A stretch of 64,000 nucleotides of DNA from Pseudarthrobacter enclensis (lineage in GTDB: Bacteria; Actinomycetota; Actinomycetes; Actinomycetales; Micrococcaceae): the NCBI RefSeq assembly GCF_030811655.1, contig NZ_JAUSRE010000004.1:62001-126000 (forward strand). Direction: 5' to 3'. Made by a program: the position numbers and the translations under genes. Shown here one piece after another: positions 33,337 to 41,651 of the stretch (its first letter is position 1; each line of letters begins with the position of its first letter). The notes beneath the pieces were generated by a model, which ran no database searches, was not told the origin of the DNA, and worked only from the letters and a program-made list of their open reading frames with translations.

Positions 33337-34473
33337 CTACGACGACGGGACGCCAGGCCCGGAGGACCAGCGCAGCAGTGCCGCGATATGGACGCCGGCG
33401 GGCAGGACAGGGCCCGGAACCAGGAGAATCCGGGCGTCGGTAAGCGCGGCCGCCCGAAGCAGCGCCGCGGGTGCGGGCACCTCTCCCAGGATTCCGGCAG
33501 GCAGGGCTTCCTCCTTGGCGGTGGCGATCCACGGCTCCGCGTCAAGGGCCAGCATGGTCCGGCCGGACAAGGCGGCATCATCGAAGATCAGGAGTTCCAC
33601 CTGGGCTTGCTGGAGCGCGTGCACCACAGCTCCGACGCCATGGGCCGCCTCCGGATTGGCCTGGCCCTCCCGGACCGCCAGCCTGTCCAGGACGGTTTGT
33701 TGCTCCTCTGCCCACACCTCGGCGACGTGCTGTTTGACCTGGTCCTCAAGGTTGGCACTGTCCGCCCCGGCTGTATGCGTGTGGGAATCCACTTCGGACA
33801 GGAGTGCCCTGCCTGCCTCGGAGAGATTTTCCTTGACCAGGCCTCGGGCTCGGATGTCACCGGCGAGGACGATGAGCCGGGCGCCGCTGGAACTGGCTAC
33901 CCTGTCGATTTCAACTGCCACCTCATCAGCGTTCCGGCGCCAAACGTCCTCGGTGTGGTGTTGGAACCGCAGCTCGGACCAGCCTCCGCCATGGAACTTG
34001 TGAAGGTGCTCGGACTCGCCTTCAACTTCCTGCACGCTGCGGGGAGCGCCGGCCCCGGCCCGGTACAGCCGGATTTCACCATGGTCGCGGCTTACTTCCG
34101 CCACAACGTACGGCAGGTCCTCCGGCCGGTGCTTGACCAGGGGGAGCAAATCCGGGACCGGCTCCAGTACCATCCGCTCCGGCAGGACCAGTTCGCCGGG
34201 GAGCACTTCGTTGACTTCCGTTTTTCCACCGTGGACCAGGACGAACCTGGACACAGGGGAAGGCATTCCTGTGGCCGGCTGAAGTGCCTGTTCCATCGCA
34301 TCGATGTCCGCCGCAGCTGCTCCCTGTGCTTCGAGCTGGGCGCGGGTGTTTCCGGCCCGGACGTCGCCGGCTTCCAGGGTGTCGACTGTTCCGGTGCCGG
34401 CATCCACGTACGCGGTGCACCAAGGGCCGGGGAGGCGGTACAGGTCCGCGAACTTCTGCAGGCTGCTGGTCAT
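33337..34473 (-). CDS. baeRF2/Vms1-like release-factor-domain protein (Rv2629 family)
   Basis: A 378-residue protein related to bacterial archaeo-eukaryotic release factor domain family 2 and the mycobacterial hypoxia protein Rv2629. It begins LQKFADLYRLPGPWCTAYVD and carries EGESEHLHKFHGGGWSELRF followed by QHHTEDVWRRNADEV, the eRF1-like catalytic-loop region. RLIVLAGDIRARGLVKENLS is the middle domain and VELLIFDDAAL opens the C-terminal domain. These proteins may act on ribosomes or peptidyl-tRNA; this is inference from Vms1. AGGAGGGG precedes the ATG at 34473. Confidence 0.85.
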   Translation of the reverse strand: MTSSLQKFADLYRLPGPWCTAYVDAGTGTVDTLEAGDVRAGNTRAQLEAQGAAAADIDAMEQALQPATGMPSPVSRFVLVHGGKTEVNEVLPGELVLPERMVLEPVPDLLPLVKHRPEDLPYVVAEVSRDHGEIRLYRAGAGAPRSVQEVEGESEHLHKFHGGGWSELRFQHHTEDVWRRNADEVAVEIDRVASSSGARLIVLAGDIRARGLVKENLSEAGRALLSEVDSHTHTAGADSANLEDQVKQHVAEVWAEEQQTVLDRLAVREGQANPEAAHGVGAVVHALQQAQVELLIFDDAALSGRTMLALDAEPWIATAKEEALPAGILGEVPAPAALLRAAALTDARILLVPGPVLPAGVHIAALLRWSSGPGVPSS

Positions 34474-34630
34474 TGTTTCCCCTCCTCTTTGCTGAAAAGG
34501 ATGAAGGGGGCCCTGCCGCGTTCTGCCATGACGATCTCCTTCGCCGCGTGACTTAGGATCACGAGCTGGTTCGTCACTTCACGCTAGCACCGGCGACCCG
34601 CGCGCTGAAGGGTCTTCCGGCCCTTGGTGA

Positions 34631-34972
34631 TCAGCGCTGGCAGGCGTCCTTGAGGGCCCTGACGGAGTCCGCCGGCACCTGGTCCCCGGACTCCGCAATC
34701 TGGCCCAACGGCGTCGTGATGTCCGCGGGGACGCCTGCCGCCTTTGCTGCCGAGACCAGGCCGGCCAGAGCCTTCTTGTCCTCAGAGCTGACCAAGCCGT
34801 TCTGGACGACAGCGCAGATTTGCCGGGTGACTTCCTGTGCTGCGGAGGAGGCGGCCTTGGAAGCGGCGTCGCTGGCGGCGTTGCCCGCGGCCTCCCCCAC
34901 GGCACCGCATCCCGTCAGCAGCAGGGCGGCGGCAAGGGCGGTGGCGGGAACGACGGCGGGCCGAAAAGTCAT
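34631..34972 (-). CDS. Small putative lipoprotein
   Basis: A 113-residue secreted protein. The signal peptide has hydrophobic core ATALAAALLLTGC with the lipobox Cys at residue 22. The mature part contains an Ala/Ser-rich helix (GEAAGNAASDAASKAASSAA) and a helical C-terminal domain with two Cys (ICAVVQNGL and KDACQR) that could form a disulfide. Family not recognised. Confidence 0.72.
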   Translation of the reverse strand: MTFRPAVVPATALAAALLLTGCGAVGEAAGNAASDAASKAASSAAQEVTRQICAVVQNGLVSSEDKKALAGLVSAAKAAGVPADITTPLGQIAESGDQVPADSVRALKDACQR

Positions 34973-34995
34973 GCATCCAGCGTACCGTCGGCTTC

Positions 34996-36246
34996 CTACC
35001 TGCGGGCGGGGACCCCCAGGATGGTGTCCAGCAGCCCGTTCCGGAACTTGCCCTCCGGATCGAGGCCGTGGGCGAAGGAGCGGAAGTCCGTGAACCGCGG
35101 GTACAGCGCCTCCCAGTCATGGCCCTCCGGAGTGAAGAGCTTGCCCCAGTGCGGACGTGCCCCAAAAGGCCGTAAAACATCCTCCAGGACCGGAAGAAAG
35201 GCTTCCACCTCGGGCTGCATCGGTTTCCAGGTGAAGTGCAGCGCCACACTCTGCCGGCGATAGAAGGGGCTGAGCCAGAACTCGTCCGCGGCGCCGGTCC
35301 TGATCTCCGAGACGAAGAGCAGGGGTGCCAGCTGTGGAGCCAGGCTGCGGACGGCCTGGAGGGCGGCGGGGGCGTGCTCCAGGGGAAGGATGAACTCGCT
35401 TTGGAGTTCGTCCCCGTTGCTCGGAGTGAACTCGTGCCGGAAGTGCGGCAACCGGTCCAGCCACTGCCCGGGTTCATCCAGCTGCGCGGTGCAGTTCTCC
35501 GCGGACATGTCCGGCAGAGGGTGCCGCGGCCGCAGAGCCGCCCTTGCCCCGAACAGGCCGGGGAGCGCCGGCTCCTCATCAAGAGCCTTGAGCCAGACCT
35601 GGTTGATCGTTTCCCCGGCGTAATCGGTGAACAGGCTCACGCTGTAGGCGGCGGACATGACGGCGCTGAACTCCTCGAGCGCGTTGTCCCAGGGCAGGTC
35701 CTCAAGGACCCGCTGGCGCATCCGGAAGCTGGGGCGGACCGCCAGTTCCAGGCCGGTGACAATTCCCAGGGCCCCCATGCCCACCACGCTGGCCAGGAAC
35801 TCGTCTCCATCCGCACGGGTGAGCGTCACCTGTTCTCCGGAGGCCCTGACCAGGTCGACGGATTCCACGGCGCCGGCCAGCGACGGGTTGTTCACCCCCG
35901 AGCCGTGCGTGCCCGTCTGGACCGCGCCGGCGACCGAGATGTGCGGCAGCGAGGCGAGGTTGTGGATGGCCACCCCGGAGTCCTCCAGGGTCCGGCACAG
36001 CGCCCCGTAGCTCACGCCGCCGCTGACGCGTACTGTTCCGCGCCCCGAATCCAGTTCCACCTGCTGCGGCAGGGCATCGAGGAGGACATGGACACCTTCC
36101 GTGTCCCCTACCCGGTTGAAGGAGTGCCGGGATCCCAGGGCCTTGACCCGCGGCGAGTTTGCGACGATCTCTGCCAACTCCGCTACGGATTCCGGCCGCC
36201 GCACATCCGCGGAGGAGTATTCGAGGTTTCCTGCCCAGTTTTTCAA
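34996..36246 (-). CDS. Alditol/xylitol oxidase-like FAD oxidoreductase
   Basis: VAO-family flavoprotein (416 residues) related to alditol oxidase AldO and D-arabinono-lactone oxidase; probably oxidises sugar alcohols with release of hydrogen peroxide. The start KNWAGNLEYSSADVRRPESV matches AldO. RVKALGSRHSFNRVGDTEGV holds the His that carries covalent 8-alpha-FAD. ISVAGAVQTGTHGSGVNNPS is the FAD pyrophosphate-binding stretch, and the C-terminal RPHWGKLFTPEGHDWEALYP is the ALO-type end. The start codon appears to be TTG at 36246. An imperfect LacI-type operator (36284-36297) lies in the promoter. Confidence 0.88.
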   Translation of the reverse strand: MKNWAGNLEYSSADVRRPESVAELAEIVANSPRVKALGSRHSFNRVGDTEGVHVLLDALPQQVELDSGRGTVRVSGGVSYGALCRTLEDSGVAIHNLASLPHISVAGAVQTGTHGSGVNNPSLAGAVESVDLVRASGEQVTLTRADGDEFLASVVGMGALGIVTGLELAVRPSFRMRQRVLEDLPWDNALEEFSAVMSAAYSVSLFTDYAGETINQVWLKALDEEPALPGLFGARAALRPRHPLPDMSAENCTAQLDEPGQWLDRLPHFRHEFTPSNGDELQSEFILPLEHAPAALQAVRSLAPQLAPLLFVSEIRTGAADEFWLSPFYRRQSVALHFTWKPMQPEVEAFLPVLEDVLRPFGARPHWGKLFTPEGHDWEALYPRFTDFRSFAHGLDPEGKFRNGLLDTILGVPARR

Positions 36247-36283
36247 TGGCGTGGCTTTCGCTTGGCAATCGGTTTCCCTTTAC

Positions 36284-36297
36284 TGTCAGCGCTAACA
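36284..36297. promoter_or_regulatory. LacI/GalR-type operator upstream of the alditol oxidase
   Basis: TGTCAGCGCTAACA, a 14-base near-palindrome with one mismatched pair, close to the classical LacI/GalR consensus TGTTAGCGCTAACA. It is 38 bases before the start codon. Confidence 0.55.
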
Positions 36298-36302
36298 ATT
36301 GC

Positions 36303-36350
36303 GGCTGTCAAGGCACTTCCGCGGGCTGGTCGCGGAAGCCCCTGACAGCC
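36303..36350 (-). terminator. Terminator of the agmatine deiminase-amidase operon
   Basis: Outer stem GGCTGTCA (36303-36310) with TGACAGCC (36343-36350), and inner stem CTTCCGCG (36316-36323) with CGCGGAAG (36331-36338). It lies 14 bases past the amidase stop on the minus strand. Confidence 0.75.
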
Positions 36351-36363
36351 CCGTGCCGCTGGC

Positions 36364-38139
36364 TTAGCCAACCCCTGGCTGCACGTCCCCGGCCATGGTG
36401 CGCGGAGGCGGAACCCGCCGGCTGCCGGTGGCTTCGAAGGCTGCCGCCAACCGGAGCAGGTCCGTGTCGCTGTAGGCCTTCCCGGCGATGGTGAGGCCCA
36501 CGGGCATGCCGATGTCCGCGGCGATGCCCATGGGAACGGTCACCGTGGGGATGCCCAAATGGCGGGGCACCAGGTTCCCGTTCGACACCCACACGCCGTT
36601 GCGCCACGCAATGTCCGCCGAAGCCGGGTTGGTGTCCGCATCCGCCGGTGCCACATCAGCGGCTGCCGGAAAGACGACGGCGTCCAGTCCCAGCCGGTCC
36701 ATCCACTCCTCGAGGTCCAGCCGGCGGGTTTCCTCCAGTCCTGCCAGGCCCTCGGGGAGATGGGGAATCTCGGTTAGTCGCGGGACACCGTGGCTCCTAA
36801 TCCAGGCGGGGTAGTCCGCGATGTCGTCGTCGAAACCGTCATAGCGGTCCGGCAGGGCGCCTTTCGGGGCGGGGAAGATGGCGGAGCCGTCCACATCGGC
36901 AAGCCGGTTCAGCTGCGGGTCACCGTTGGCGTCCAGGAAGTCATTCCATGCCCAGGCCGACAGGTCCACGATTTCGCGCCGCAGGTACTCCGGGGAAACC
37001 AGGCCGCGGGTGGAGATGGTGGGGGCGCCGGGCCGGTCGCCTTCGTAGTTGGTCACCACCGGGAAGTCCACCTCCACCACCTCCGCTCCGGCGGCCTCAA
37101 GGTCGCGGCGGGCGGCCTTCCACAGATCCAGGATTGATACCCGCGTTTCGATCCGCCGGCCGGTGGGGCCGCCGATGCCGGGCGCCTCCGCTGTTCCGGC
37201 TTCGGGATCGGCGTTGATGTACATCCGGGGGATGCCCAGGCGTTTGCCCGCGAGTACCCGCGCGCCCGCGCCCGCGTCTGCAACGGCGAGGTCAAGGTAC
37301 GACGCCGGGCGGACAGCAGATGCCTTGGGCAACGGAATCCACGGCTGGGTCCGCCAAAAGTCCCCGCGGGCCTCGGCGTCGTCCGCTACCACCGCGTCCA
37401 GGACTTCCAGCATGTCTGCCATGGTGCGGGTATGCGGAACCACCACATCCATAGTGGGAACCAGTGGCCAGTTGCCGCGCACGGAAATGACGCCGCGGGA
37501 GGGGGTGTAGGCGCACAGGGCGTTGTTGGACGCGGGCGCCCGTCCGGAGGACCACGTTTCTTCTGCCAACCCGAATGCTGCGAAGCTGGCCGCCGTGGCC
37601 GTACCGGAGCCGTTGGACGAACCGGACGCGAATGCTGCGGTCAGGAACTCGGCGCTGTACGGGCTTTCGGCGCGGCCGTATACCCCGCCCTGCATACCTC
37701 CATTGGCCATGGGCGGCATGTTGGTCAGCCCGATCAGGATGGCGCCGCCGGCCCGGAGCCGGGCGACAGTGAAGGCGTCGTGCCGCGCCACCAGGTCTTT
37801 GAACGCCGGAGACCCCGCTGCGACAGTCAGGCCCTTCACCTGGTAGCTGTCCTTGGCGGTATAAGGGATCCCATCGAGCGGGCCCAGCGTAAAGCCGGCA
37901 GCCCGCCGGCGGTCGGACGTCCGCGCCTCGGCAAGGGCTTCCGGATTCATGACGACAAGCGCATTCAGGTGTATGCCTGAAGAGTCATATTTCTCAATGC
38001 GCTCCAGGTACAGGCGGACCAATTCCACACTGGTGACTTCCCCGGACTCGAGGGCTGCCCGGAGTTGGGCGATGCCCGCCTCCACCACATCGAAATTTTT
38101 CACCCTGTCCGCACTGTGGGTCTGCCCGGCCGTTTTCAT
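36364..38139 (-). CDS. Amidase-signature family hydrolase; candidate N-carbamoylputrescine amidase
   Basis: A 591-residue enzyme of the Ser-cisSer-Lys amidase superfamily. The catalytic Lys is in GIPYTAKDSYQVKG and the cis-Ser in the Gly/Ser-rich ASGSSNGSGTATAASFAAFG. The nucleophile region reads EETWSSGRAPASNNALCAYT, where typical amidases read GTETDGSIRxPA. No signal peptide. It overlaps the agmatine deiminase stop by four bases (ATGA), so the two are translationally coupled. In an agmatine pathway the missing step is hydrolysis of N-carbamoylputrescine; usual AguB is a nitrilase-family enzyme and none is present here, so this amidase is proposed for the step. That is inference. Confidence 0.85.
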   Translation of the reverse strand: MKTAGQTHSADRVKNFDVVEAGIAQLRAALESGEVTSVELVRLYLERIEKYDSSGIHLNALVVMNPEALAEARTSDRRRAAGFTLGPLDGIPYTAKDSYQVKGLTVAAGSPAFKDLVARHDAFTVARLRAGGAILIGLTNMPPMANGGMQGGVYGRAESPYSAEFLTAAFASGSSNGSGTATAASFAAFGLAEETWSSGRAPASNNALCAYTPSRGVISVRGNWPLVPTMDVVVPHTRTMADMLEVLDAVVADDAEARGDFWRTQPWIPLPKASAVRPASYLDLAVADAGAGARVLAGKRLGIPRMYINADPEAGTAEAPGIGGPTGRRIETRVSILDLWKAARRDLEAAGAEVVEVDFPVVTNYEGDRPGAPTISTRGLVSPEYLRREIVDLSAWAWNDFLDANGDPQLNRLADVDGSAIFPAPKGALPDRYDGFDDDIADYPAWIRSHGVPRLTEIPHLPEGLAGLEETRRLDLEEWMDRLGLDAVVFPAAADVAPADADTNPASADIAWRNGVWVSNGNLVPRHLGIPTVTVPMGIAADIGMPVGLTIAGKAYSDTDLLRLAAAFEATGSRRVPPPRTMAGDVQPGVG

Positions 38140-39164
38140 GCGGCGCCACCTGTCCGCCCGGCCGGCTGCTGCTGCGTGATGCAGTGGATCCCGCCGCCAA
38201 ACGCGAAGATGTCCCTGGCGTCAACCAGTTCCACGGTGCGGCCGGGGTAGGCCCGTTCCAGGATGCCTGCTGCGATGGCATCGTTGGGGTCGTCGAAGCT
38301 GCAGAGCACCACTACGCCGTTGGCGACGTAATGGTTGATGTAGGACCAGTCCACCCATCCCTCGTCGTCTTTGAGCGTGGTGGGAGCGGGAACGTCGATG
38401 ATGCGGAGCGGCCGGCCCTGTGCGTCCAGCTGCCCGCCAAGGACTGCCTTCAGCTGCAGGTAGACGGCGTGGTCGGGGTGGGAGGGGTCGTCCTGGCGGT
38501 GCAAAAGGATGGTGCCGGGTCCGGCAAACGCGGCCACGATGTCCACGTGTCCGCGGGTGCCGAATTCGTCATAGTCCCTGGTGAGTCCGCGCGGAAGCCA
38601 GATGGCTTTCGTAGTGCCCAGGGCCCTGTGGATCTCCAATTCCACGGACTCCCTGGTGGCACCCGGGTTGCGGCCGGGATCCAGTTGGACGGTCTCCGTG
38701 AGCAGTACAGTCCCTTGGCCGTCCACGTGGAAGCCGCCGCCCTCGTTCACCAGGGACGTCTGCAGGAGAGGTGCCCCAATGCCTGCGGCCACGGTCTGCG
38801 CCACGGCTTGGTCTTTCTCCCATGCGGCCCATTCCTGCGCACCCCAGCCGTTGAAAGTCCAGTCCACGGCGGCGATTGAACCGTCCGGCACGTGGACGAA
38901 CGTGGGGCCGCTGTCCCGCAGCCAGGCGTCGTCGAGCGGTACTTCCACGACGTCGACGCGGTCCCCGAGCCATTCCCGTGCAGCGGTGGCGTCCCTGGGG
39001 TCGGCCACGACTGTGACGGGTTCGTACCTGGCGATGGTGTGCGCAACGCTGGTCCAGGCCGCGCGGGCGCGGTCCAGGGTGGGGCTTCCGGTGGGGCCAA
39101 AGGTGTCGTTGGGGGGCGGGAAGGCCATCCATGTGCGTTGGTGGTCGTCCCACTCTGCGGGCAT
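38136..39164 (-). CDS. aguA: Agmatine deiminase
   Basis: Converts agmatine to N-carbamoylputrescine and ammonia. At 342 residues it is a complete PPAD-family deiminase: MPAEWDDHQRTWMAFPPPND is the conserved start, TTKAIWLPRGLTRDYDEFGT and ILLHRQDDPSHPDHAVYLQL follow, and FAFGGGIHCITQQQPAG at the end holds the nucleophile Cys in the family GGGIHCITQQ motif. ATG 39164 is chosen because it gives this start; the longer frame begins inside the upstream operator. The gene leads an operon with the amidase. A 21-base palindrome 62 bases upstream (39226-39246) matches the TetR operator at putrescine oxidase. Confidence 0.93.
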   Translation of the reverse strand: MPAEWDDHQRTWMAFPPPNDTFGPTGSPTLDRARAAWTSVAHTIARYEPVTVVADPRDATAAREWLGDRVDVVEVPLDDAWLRDSGPTFVHVPDGSIAAVDWTFNGWGAQEWAAWEKDQAVAQTVAAGIGAPLLQTSLVNEGGGFHVDGQGTVLLTETVQLDPGRNPGATRESVELEIHRALGTTKAIWLPRGLTRDYDEFGTRGHVDIVAAFAGPGTILLHRQDDPSHPDHAVYLQLKAVLGGQLDAQGRPLRIIDVPAPTTLKDDEGWVDWSYINHYVANGVVVLCSFDDPNDAIAAGILERAYPGRTVELVDARDIFAFGGGIHCITQQQPAGRTGGAA

Positions 39165-39225
39165 GTGCACGGAGCTGCCGGTGGAAATGTGGCCAGGGGC
39201 GGCGCTGTCCCCGACCACGGTCGAA

Positions 39226-39246
39226 TAAATGAATGCCATTCATTTA
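39226..39246. promoter_or_regulatory. TetR operator, copy 2
   Basis: Arms TAAATGAATG and CATTCATTTA around a central C. The arms are identical to copy 1 (24359-24379), which has central A. It lies between aguA and the alpha/beta-hydrolase gene, upstream of aguA. Confidence 0.85.
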
Positions 39247-39286
39247 TTATGGGGACCGAGATGCGAAGGCGCAAGAGTGTGTCGTC

Positions 39287-39997
39287 CTAGTTAGTGCGGG
39301 GGCCATCAACCGCTGACAGGATGGCCTGTGCCAGTTCAGCGGGCTTGGTGAACTGCGGCCAATGGCCGGTGGGCAGGTCGAGGAACTCCGTGTCCCGGAT
39401 CCGTGCCAGCTCTGCCACCAATGGCTGGCCCGCCGCCATCCACTCGCGGAGCATGGCGGAGGGGAACTCACAGGAGATGACTGTGGCGGGAACATCGTAG
39501 CGGCGCTCGTCATGCAGATGCTGCCTGCCGTACGCCACACCCCGGGGTTCCGGGATGGCACGTGCCCGGAAGTCCTGTCGCAGCCGGTCGTCAAGGTCCA
39601 CCAGGTCGGCGTCGTCAAAGCTCTCCCAGGGCGGGAGGGGGACGTCGTCCCCCTTGGCGGGCAGTTCATCGTTGATGACGCCGCCGTCGCCCAGAGGACC
39701 ACTGTCCACGTAGATGGCCCGCTCCACCTTTCCCGGCCGCGCATCCACCGCACCATGGATGATGGCCCCGCCGCCGGAATGGCCCACCAGCACCACCTTT
39801 CCCGGGAGGCCATCAAGGACCTGCACGACGGCGTCGATATGGTCCTGCAGGTTGATGCCTGCGCGGCTTGCGTCCATGGACTCCTTGCCGGGAAGCGTAA
39901 GGGGATGAACGTGATGCCCTGCTGCTTCCAAAACCGGGGCCACCTTCTCCCAGGAGGAGGCGTCCAACCAGAAACCGGGAACCAGGATGATGTCCAT
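39287..39997 (-). CDS. Alpha/beta-hydrolase
   Basis: A 236-residue esterase-like protein. VPGFWLDASSWEKVAPVLEA gives the oxyanion region. The nucleophile elbow is LVGHSGGGAIIHGA (GHSGG, Ser), the acid is likely in RIRDTEFLDLPTGHWPQFTK, and the catalytic His is in TGHWP. The family resembles small salicylate-esterase or EstC-like hydrolases. Substrate unknown. It lies upstream of the agmatine operon on the same strand, but the operator for that operon comes after it, so it is probably separately transcribed. Confidence 0.88.
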   Translation of the reverse strand: MDIILVPGFWLDASSWEKVAPVLEAAGHHVHPLTLPGKESMDASRAGINLQDHIDAVVQVLDGLPGKVVLVGHSGGGAIIHGAVDARPGKVERAIYVDSGPLGDGGVINDELPAKGDDVPLPPWESFDDADLVDLDDRLRQDFRARAIPEPRGVAYGRQHLHDERRYDVPATVISCEFPSAMLREWMAAGQPLVAELARIRDTEFLDLPTGHWPQFTKPAELAQAILSAVDGPRTN

Positions 39998-40072
39998 GGC
40001 GACACCCTACTCCCCACCCCCGTTGCCGAACGCGTGTTCCTGCCGTCGGAAAAGGCGGGGATGCCGAACCCT

Positions 40073-40309
40073 TTACCGGCCCGTTTCCAGCGCCCGCTTC
40101 TGGCGTCCACTGATGGACGAGACATAGCCGCAGCTGGTGCAGGTGATGCTGAACTTCCGCGACACGGTGAGCACCGGGATGAAGAACAGCGTGAACTTCG
40201 TAGCCTGCTCCTCGAGGAGGTGGTAGATGAATGCGCCGCAGTGCGGGCAGGTCGCTGCGCGGCCCGGCAGGGCCCTGCGGGCAGTCTTGAAACCGAAAAG
40301 AAGGAGCAT
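40073..40309 (-). CDS. Zinc-ribbon domain protein
   Basis: A 78-residue protein with two CxxC pairs: TCPHCGAFIYHL and SITCTSCGYVSSI, separated by a hydrophobic stretch (KFTLFFIPVLTVSRKF), as in the zinc_ribbon_15 family. The ATG at 40309 has GAAAGG six bases upstream. The longer open frame to 40675 is rejected because it lacks family similarity and a ribosome binding site. Function unknown. Confidence 0.8.
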   Translation of the reverse strand: MLLLFGFKTARRALPGRAATCPHCGAFIYHLLEEQATKFTLFFIPVLTVSRKFSITCTSCGYVSSISGRQKRALETGR

Positions 40310-40453
40310 TGCCGGCCTTTCGTCGTCCGGGTAGTACCCACCAGCGTAGGCGGGTTTGGGCCTTTGCGATCGGGGTAAGGATGCCCATGCACCGTGGGTG
40401 GATGCGATACTTGCGTGGGCAGCACTCGGGCTTTCTGGGGGGACTTCTGGCAA

Positions 40454-41605
40454 ATGGTTCTGGATACGGCAACCCTTCGCGCTGCATTTGGCCTGATGGC
40501 CCTGGTGCTGGTGGTCCTCTTCTACTTTTCCGCCTACAGGGTGACGCGTTCGCCGTACAGTGCCTGGTGGTGCGTCGCACTGCTGTTCTTCCTGGCCGGA
40601 TCGGGCTGTTTCCTCCTGGACGGAACGCCGCACCAGGTGTGGGCCAACCCGGTGGGAAACACGCTGCTGGTCCATGGCGGGGTTGCTGTCTGGGCGGGCG
40701 CCCGCTCACTGCGGACTGTCCGGCCGCCAAAGTGGGCCTTCACCGCCATCCCGGTGTTGACCCTCGTGGCATCGGCGCTGGACCACCCGGCAACCAATGT
40801 CTGGTCCGGCGGACCCGTGTTCCTTTCGGCGATGAGCCTCACGATTGGTCTGGCCTCCCGGGAGCTGTGGCGGCTGGAGCCCGGCTATTCACGGGTCCGC
40901 ATCCCCATGGCGGTTGCGGCCGGAGGGTTGTCGGTTTTTTACTTCCTCCGGTGCGTGGCCTTACTCGTGGAGGGCCAGGACGGTGCCCTTTTCACCACTG
41001 TCTTCGGTTCTGCCGTGACCACGCTGGTCACCATGGTGTTGCTGGTAGTGGTGTCTTTCAGCATGGCCGCGCTCAGCACCGAACAACAGACCCGTGCTTT
41101 GCGCGTGGTGGCGAGCCGGGATGACCTGACGGGGCTGCTGAACCGCAAGGCGTTCATTGAACTGGCAGCCGAGCAACTCGCTGACCGGACCATTACCGGC
41201 GGTTCCGGGGCCCTGATCCTGGCCGACCTGGACCACTTCAAAACGGTCAATGACACCTACGGCCACGCAGCGGGTGACCTTGCGTTGCAGGCTTTCGCTG
41301 AGGCGTGCCTGGCCACGGTGCGCTCCACGGACCTGACCGGCCGGTACGGCGGGGAGGAGTTCGTCATCCTTGTTCCGGGCGCCAGCGCCGAACGCGCCGA
41401 GATCATCGCCGAGGAGATCAGCAGGCGCCTGGCCGGGACTGAAACAGCGCACGGCATGGACATGCCCACCGCGAGTTATGGCATTTCCACTTACGACGGC
41501 GGGACCTCCGACGTGGACGATCTCATCGCTGCTGCGGACGCGGCCCTGTACAGGGCCAAGTCGCTGGGCAGGAACCGCGCCGCCCGCAGCGACCGGCTGT
41601 ACTAG
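40454..41605 (+). CDS. Membrane-bound diguanylate cyclase (GGDEF domain)
   Basis: Makes cyclic di-GMP. At 383 residues, about six to seven membrane helices (~10-205) form a sensor, followed by a GGDEF domain at ~220-380. DDLTGLLNRKAFIELAAEQL opens the domain. The substrate and metal residues are LILADLDHFKTVNDTYGHAA and the catalytic RYGGEEFVILVPGASAERAE (GGEEF). ATG 40454 is preferred over 40394: GGGGGGAC lies twelve bases upstream of it and the membrane start fits. No EAL domain. The signal sensed by the membrane part is unknown. Confidence 0.94.
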   Translation: MVLDTATLRAAFGLMALVLVVLFYFSAYRVTRSPYSAWWCVALLFFLAGSGCFLLDGTPHQVWANPVGNTLLVHGGVAVWAGARSLRTVRPPKWAFTAIPVLTLVASALDHPATNVWSGGPVFLSAMSLTIGLASRELWRLEPGYSRVRIPMAVAAGGLSVFYFLRCVALLVEGQDGALFTTVFGSAVTTLVTMVLLVVVSFSMAALSTEQQTRALRVVASRDDLTGLLNRKAFIELAAEQLADRTITGGSGALILADLDHFKTVNDTYGHAAGDLALQAFAEACLATVRSTDLTGRYGGEEFVILVPGASAERAEIIAEEISRRLAGTETAHGMDMPTASYGISTYDGGTSDVDDLIAAADAALYRAKSLGRNRAARSDRLY

Positions 41606-41651
41606 CCCGACTGCAAACAGCGGCGCGGTTTCCCTAATCCCGGTACTCGCC

